From Chloroflexota bacterium (GTDB taxonomy: Bacteria > Chloroflexota > Anaerolineae > J102), in the NCBI GenBank assembly GCA_003353825.1, contig PIVW01000258.1:1-8188 (forward strand): 8,188 nucleotides of DNA. The letters are read 5' to 3'. Made by a program: the position numbers and the translations under genes. The notes under the pieces were generated by a model. That model made no database searches. It was not told the DNA's origin and saw only the letters and a program-made list of their open reading frames with translations. Every line of letters starts with the position of its first letter. The first letter of the stretch is position 1. This document shows positions 5,058 through 8,188 of the stretch, in pieces.

Positions 5058-5701
5058 TCAGTCAAATTGATAGTCCCAGCCGAAATCAAGCCCTTGCAAC
5101 ATCTGACCGGGCGAAAGTGTGACATCAAAACGCATGTTTCCGCCGACATCGCCGGGGGCAGGGGCCGTCCAACTACCCGGGATTAGGATTTCGGTATTGT
5201 CAACGCTTGCCAGCAGTAGCTCCACGCAGTAGTCACCGGATATCAGGCTGGTGAATCTTTATTCGCCGTCGATTTCGGTGAGTGTACTATTTTCGATTGG
5301 TATGCCTACGGTGACGCACGTTCCTGGCAGCAGATTCATAGCGATATCATAAATGTCCAGTTCTCCAGCCTCTCGCACGCCATTGGCGCTGTAGCCGCTG
5401 CCGGAGGGCACACAGCCGGGACCGGGCGGGAGAGATCCTCCATCTGGGATCGTGCAGCGATCTGCCCAGACAACACCGTGGATGGAAGTGGCGCCGCTGC
5501 ATAACGCTTCGGCCGAGAAGGTGGGATTGGCGTGTCCCCGCGTTTAACCCGATACCAGGTACCCGGCTGTCCCGAACCCGAATTGGGGCCATTCCCTGCC
5601 TGCACCGGCTTCGGCAAGAAAAGCATGAGGATAAAAAGAAGAATCGCCAGTACAAACGCGACAATAAGACAGCGACGCAGGTTGAAGGATTGCAACACCA
5701 T
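5058..5701 (-). pseudogene. Secreted SdrD-B/Cna-B-like domain protein, frameshifted and interrupted
   Basis: The start at 5701 has a good ribosome site (GAGG at 5710-5707). It encodes an N-terminal signal or anchor (MVLQSFNLRR followed by a hydrophobic core, FLPKPVQA cleavage-like end) and a linker (GNGPNSGSGQPGTWYRVKRG). At the GGGG run at 5539-5536 the frame is lost; adding one G restores it into HANPTFSAEALCSGATSIHG and then VVWADRC. The body continues GYSANGVREAGELDIYDIAM, TEIDGE, a TAA at 5261-5259 where related domains have Tyr (DGxYRF), then RFTSLISGDYCVELLLAS, PGSWTAPAPGDVGGN and LQGLDFGWDYQFD before a TGA at 5060-5058. This is the pattern of an SdrD-B-like/Cna-B beta-sandwich with Chloroflexota-style GWDYQF endings. 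The intact length would be about 215 residues. Two lesions make sequencing error less likely than true decay, but reads should be checked. Confidence 0.75.
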
Positions 5702-5843
5702 GGTAACCTCGCGAAATCGAACGGTGGTGGCGTGAATGGTACGAATCGGCATCGACGCCATGGCTACAAACACCAATATTGGATCAAAATCACCCTGTGT
5801 AATGTCTGCGTCACTGTCTTCCCTAGGTGTTCTACATTTAATA

Positions 5844-5852
5844 ACTATAGCA
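5844..5852 (-). promoter_or_regulatory. Extended -10 promoter for the minus-strand secreted-protein gene
   Basis: On the minus strand TG-C-TATAGT (5852-5844) is an extended -10 element. No clear -35 is seen, which extended -10 promoters tolerate. Transcription would start near 5837, about 135 bases before the pseudogene start. It faces away from the SURF1 promoter. Confidence 0.35.
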
Positions 5853-5875
5853 TAAATATACAAGTACAGTATGAT

Positions 5876-5899
5876 ACCGTTCTGACCACAGAGAACGGT
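5876..5899. promoter_or_regulatory. Operator-like perfect dyad upstream of SURF1
   Basis: ACCGTTCT (5876-5883) and AGAACGGT (5892-5899) are perfect inverted repeats with 8 bases between them. The dyad covers the candidate -35 box (5882-5887) and part of the spacer, the usual place for a repressor site. In RNA it could form an 8-bp stem with an 8-base loop, but no T-run follows, so it is not a standard terminator. Confidence 0.55.
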
Positions 5900-5911
5900 C
5901 TATGCTAGAAT
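5882..5911 (+). promoter_or_regulatory. Candidate SURF1 promoter with extended -10
   Basis: TAGAAT at 5906-5911 is preceded by TG at 5903-5904, an extended -10 element. CTGACC at 5882-5887 matches the -35 consensus at 4 of 6 positions, with an 18-base spacer. Transcription would start near 5918, about 32 bases before the SURF1 ATG. The dyad at 5876-5899 overlaps the -35. Confidence 0.45.
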
Positions 5912-5949
5912 GAGCCCATCCTTGTACGCACCATGTTCTAAATGATTCA

Positions 5950-6741
5950 ATGTCTGCATCTTCTACCTCATCGTTCCCACAGCGCCGTCAGGACAGCCTG
6001 CCATTTCTTTTGTTTAAACGACGATGGATTCTTACCACTTTGCTGGTTTTTTTCGCCGCGGCCGTCATGATCCGTCTGGGCTTCTGGCAACTCGACCGCT
6101 TGGATCAGAAACGCGCCTATATAGTTGCATCGTTGGCCGAAATCGAAGCGAATCCACTTTCGGTTCGTGGTGATGAGATAAGTCTGGATGCCCAGACCTT
6201 GCGTTATCGGCGAGCCGTTGTCAGTGGAACTTATGATTTCGAGCGCGAAATCCTCTTGAAAAGCCAGCTTTATCTGGACCAACCAGGATTCCATGTTCTC
6301 ACGCCTTTTCTGATCGAAGGCAGTGACAGGGCTGTGCTGATTGACAGAGGTTGGATTGACCCCACCACCTACGAGCAAACAGGACTGGCGGGGGTACGCG
6401 AGGTGGTGGAGCAGACACTCGAAGGCCGGATCGAGCCAGAGGACAGACGACCCGAAAATGCCGAAATCCCAGATCAAGCCAGGCAAGAATGGTATCGTGT
6501 CGATATCACCGGCCTCCAGAATCAACTGTCCTATGAACTCCTACCCTTTTACATCGCCCTTACGCCATCCCACGCTCACGCCGGCTTACCGACGCGCAAT
6601 CCACCCCCCATCATTCTGGATGAAGGCCCGCATCTGGGATACGCCATCCAGTGGTTCCTCTTCGCCATCATCGTTCCCATTGTTTACACTATCCAAGTCG
6701 TTCGCATAGATCGGAAGCGGGTTGACGAAGAGACCGATTGA
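5950..6741 (+). CDS. SURF1: SURF1 family cytochrome c oxidase assembly protein
   Basis: A 263-residue membrane protein of normal SURF1 length. SURF1 assists heme a insertion and assembly of subunit I of aa3-type cytochrome c oxidase. It has two membrane helices at the ends (about 26-44 and 231-250) around a large outer domain. Family signatures are LGFWQLDRLDQKRA (43-56), LRYRRAVVSGTYD (84-96), GFHVLTPF (113-120), VLIDRGWI (129-136) and GPHLGYAIQWFLFA (226-239). No lesion is visible. No Shine-Dalgarno sequence precedes the ATG, but no better in-frame start exists and an extended -10 promoter lies about 40 bases upstream. No oxidase subunit genes are in the window, so SURF1 appears to be a single-gene unit. 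It is thematically linked to the PCu(A)C chaperone upstream, since both serve heme-copper oxidase assembly. Confidence 0.93.
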   Translation: MSASSTSSFPQRRQDSLPFLLFKRRWILTTLLVFFAAAVMIRLGFWQLDRLDQKRAYIVASLAEIEANPLSVRGDEISLDAQTLRYRRAVVSGTYDFEREILLKSQLYLDQPGFHVLTPFLIEGSDRAVLIDRGWIDPTTYEQTGLAGVREVVEQTLEGRIEPEDRRPENAEIPDQARQEWYRVDITGLQNQLSYELLPFYIALTPSHAHAGLPTRNPPPIILDEGPHLGYAIQWFLFAIIVPIVYTIQVVRIDRKRVDEETD

Positions 6742-6877
6742 GCAGCCATTGCCTACACCTACAAGAGTAACGTCCGTGTGCTTCACATTTTAGTAGATTC
6801 CGCCGGATTGTCTGCTTGACAAACCTCCGTTATCATTTCACAGTACCCGTAGCCATTCATCTATCTGGAGTCTGAGG

Positions 6878-7915
6878 ATGTCAGGATTGAAGCTTGTCGT
6901 TTGGAACATGGAGTGGATGAATGATCTCTATGGCCCAAACAATCTACCCGCTGCTTTTAAGGCGGACGACGAAATCCCTTACCACGCCCAAGGTTGCACC
7001 GTACGCCAACGCCGTGATGATCTGTCGGGGGTCTTGAACGAATTGGCGCCCGATATTGTTGTATGTGTAGAGGGGCCCAACAGGGCGAGTGAGTTGCAAC
7101 TGTTCTACGACAAAGATGTGGAAGGGGATTGGGTGGTGCAGACTCAATACTCAAAAGGGCGGTCGCAGATTATCGGCATTGCCGTACGTATCGATCAGGG
7201 CAAATTTGACCATCCACCCTTCCGCTATATCGATACCAACAATTTGCAAGCCTTTGATCCCTTCCTTGTGGATACGGATGACGACGAGTTAGAGGAACGC
7301 TTCAAGTTCGAGCGTCGCCCTCTCTACGTCGAGATCAGACCGCAAAACGGCAGCAATTTCCGCATTCTAGGTCTCCATCTCAAAAGCAAGGGCATTTTCA
7401 AGGCGTACGAATGGAGCAAATGGTGGCAGATCGCCGATGCCAACCGCCGCAAGATCTTGGCACAGGCCACACAAGTCCGCCTTCAGTTTCTCGATCCCTT
7501 TCTTACTGATCCACAAACCCGTAACGTTCCTTTGATCGTATGCGGCGATATCAATGATGGGCCCGGGCTGGATGCCAGCGAAAAACGCTTGTTTGGCAGC
7601 GGGATCGAGCGCTTGATGGGCAGCGTCTGGAAACCGGAACTGTGCCTGGGCAATGCCTTGTTCGATACCCTCTCAGATAAAGCACAAATCGCCTTGGATT
7701 TTTCTTCTATTCACACGACAAGTTTTAAGGACCCAATTTTCAACAATGCCTGGCATCGGGTTTGGATCGACCACATACTCTATTCTAAGAACCGAGAAGA
7801 TGGCTGGGTGAGTGATGCTCAAGTTCAGCGGATCATGAAGGATGATCTCCCGATGTGGAAGAAATACCCACATGCCTCCGATCATTTTCCGCTTTCGGCC
7901 ATACTGTCTGTGTAG
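6878..7915 (+). CDS. Endonuclease/exonuclease/phosphatase-fold enzyme
   Basis: A 345-residue protein of the EEP (DNase I / exonuclease III / inositol phosphatase) fold, with a complete set of active-site signatures in order: VWNMEW (N10, E12), DIVVCVEGPN with the Mg-binding E65, LGLHLKSKG with H167, VCGDINDGPG with D224 and N226, WIDHILYS with D298 and H299, and the C-terminal ASDHFPLSA with the catalytic H336. The fold hydrolyses phosphodiester or phosphoester bonds with a divalent metal. No signal peptide is present, so it is probably cytosolic. The start is supported by GGAG at 6867-6870, seven bases before ATG. Whether the substrate is DNA, RNA or a small phosphoester cannot be told. The acidic insert at 132-140 (DTDDDELEE) may be a surface loop. 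It appears to be its own transcription unit, 136 bases after SURF1. Confidence 0.9.
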   Translation: MSGLKLVVWNMEWMNDLYGPNNLPAAFKADDEIPYHAQGCTVRQRRDDLSGVLNELAPDIVVCVEGPNRASELQLFYDKDVEGDWVVQTQYSKGRSQIIGIAVRIDQGKFDHPPFRYIDTNNLQAFDPFLVDTDDDELEERFKFERRPLYVEIRPQNGSNFRILGLHLKSKGIFKAYEWSKWWQIADANRRKILAQATQVRLQFLDPFLTDPQTRNVPLIVCGDINDGPGLDASEKRLFGSGIERLMGSVWKPELCLGNALFDTLSDKAQIALDFSSIHTTSFKDPIFNNAWHRVWIDHILYSKNREDGWVSDAQVQRIMKDDLPMWKKYPHASDHFPLSAILSV

Positions 7916-7923
7916 TGCGCCAG

Positions 7924-7965
7924 AGCGAATTTCGGTCGCTATCACCCGCAAAAACTAAGGCGGGT
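7924..7965 (+). terminator. Two small hairpins after the EEP gene, possible weak terminator
   Basis: AGCGA (7924-7928) pairs with TCGCT (7936-7940). ACCCGC (7944-7949) pairs with GCGGGT (7960-7965). Both arm pairs are perfect, but no T-run follows either hairpin. They start nine bases after the stop codon, which fits a 3' end structure, though an intrinsic terminator is not proven. Confidence 0.25.
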
Positions 7966-8038
7966 TGATCGCACACAGCAACGTCATGCTCTTTGCAGAT
8001 TGTTGTGCAGGATTCAGAGTGCTAGTCATCGTGTGAAC

Positions 8039-8188
8039 ATGCTACTTTGTATAGATATTGCCAATCAAGATGTGACGCTGGGCGTTTTTTCCGGCGAGAA
8101 TCTGCTCGCACACTGGCGGCTGGAAACGCAGGTAGGGCGTACAGCAGATGAATACCACATGCAGCTTCGTTCCGTGTTCGCCCGCGAC
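8039..8188 (+). CDS. coaX: Type III pantothenate kinase, N-terminal part
   Basis: The first 50 codons of a gene that runs off the window. MLLCIDIANQDVTLGVFSGE, followed by LLAHWRLETQVGRTADEYHM, matches the start of CoaX, which phosphorylates pantothenate in the first step of coenzyme A synthesis using the ASKHA fold. The phosphate loop is usually D-x-G-N-T; here it is D6-I-A8-N9-Q10, so Asp6 and Asn9 are kept while the Gly and Thr are replaced. WRLxT and RTADEY are intact family marks. The start at 8039 fits the family. A GTG two codons earlier (8033) is possible but would add residues not seen in relatives. No strong ribosome site is visible. The altered loop suggests either a diverged paralogue or a kinase with changed ATP binding; the rest of the gene is needed to judge. 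Confidence 0.85.
   Translation, partial: MLLCIDIANQDVTLGVFSGENLLAHWRLETQVGRTADEYHMQLRSVFARD

Noticed and set aside
5968..6525. A 185-codon minus-strand frame opposite SURF1
   Set aside because: It lies antisense to strongly conserved SURF1 motifs and shows no recognisable domain.
6816..6821. A perfect TTGACA before the EEP gene
   Set aside because: No acceptable -10 hexamer lies 16-18 bases downstream; the nearest TATCAT is only 9 bases away. It is not called as a promoter.

Overview
The window most resembles a member of the Chloroflexota (Anaerolineae/Caldilineae type). The reasons are a FesM-like iron-sulfur membrane protein, a DeoR-type HTH joined to a NosL-like domain, a secreted SdrD-B-like protein, paired YIP1-family membrane proteins and a type III pantothenate kinase. 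This assignment is inferred from protein families and was not tested by a search. No rRNA, tRNA, CRISPR array or phage gene is visible.

Layout, left to right. A partial reading frame of unknown identity (1-213) is followed by a class I SAM-dependent methyltransferase (244-1011, +). Converging on it is a two-gene minus-strand operon of YIP1-family membrane proteins (2627 down to 1061) whose genes overlap by 17 bases. A divergent control region (2628-2879) separates that operon from the plus-strand copper region. That region begins with a DeoR-HTH/NosL-like fusion (2880-3446). Next come a 151-bp MITE-like element with inverted ends and a 6-bp target duplication (3495-3645) and a PCu(A)C copper chaperone lipoprotein (3681-4184). 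It ends with a possible YtkA/FixH-like C-terminal relic (4181-4291) and a broken FesM-like gene (4311-4922) that carries a one-base deletion, a large internal deletion and a 40-bp tandem duplication.

A second pseudogene on the minus strand (5701 down to 5058) encoded a secreted protein with an SdrD-B/Cna-B-like domain; it has one frameshift and one nonsense codon. A divergent promoter region with a perfect 8+8 bp dyad (5876-5899) precedes SURF1 (5950-6741), a cytochrome c oxidase assembly factor. The window ends with an endonuclease/exonuclease/phosphatase-fold enzyme (6878-7915) and the first 50 codons of a type III pantothenate kinase (8039 onward) whose phosphate-binding motif is unusual.

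How the genes fit together: the middle of the window is about copper and respiration. The fusion protein could bind copper and control DNA, PCu(A)C carries copper outside the membrane to cupredoxin or oxidase sites, FesM-like proteins resemble NosR/NapH-type electron-transfer membrane proteins, and SURF1 assembles heme-copper oxidase. The broken genes suggest that a copper or nos-like accessory cluster is decaying while the regulator and the chaperone remain intact. With pseudogenes counted, no stretch over 300 bases lacks a gene-like feature.
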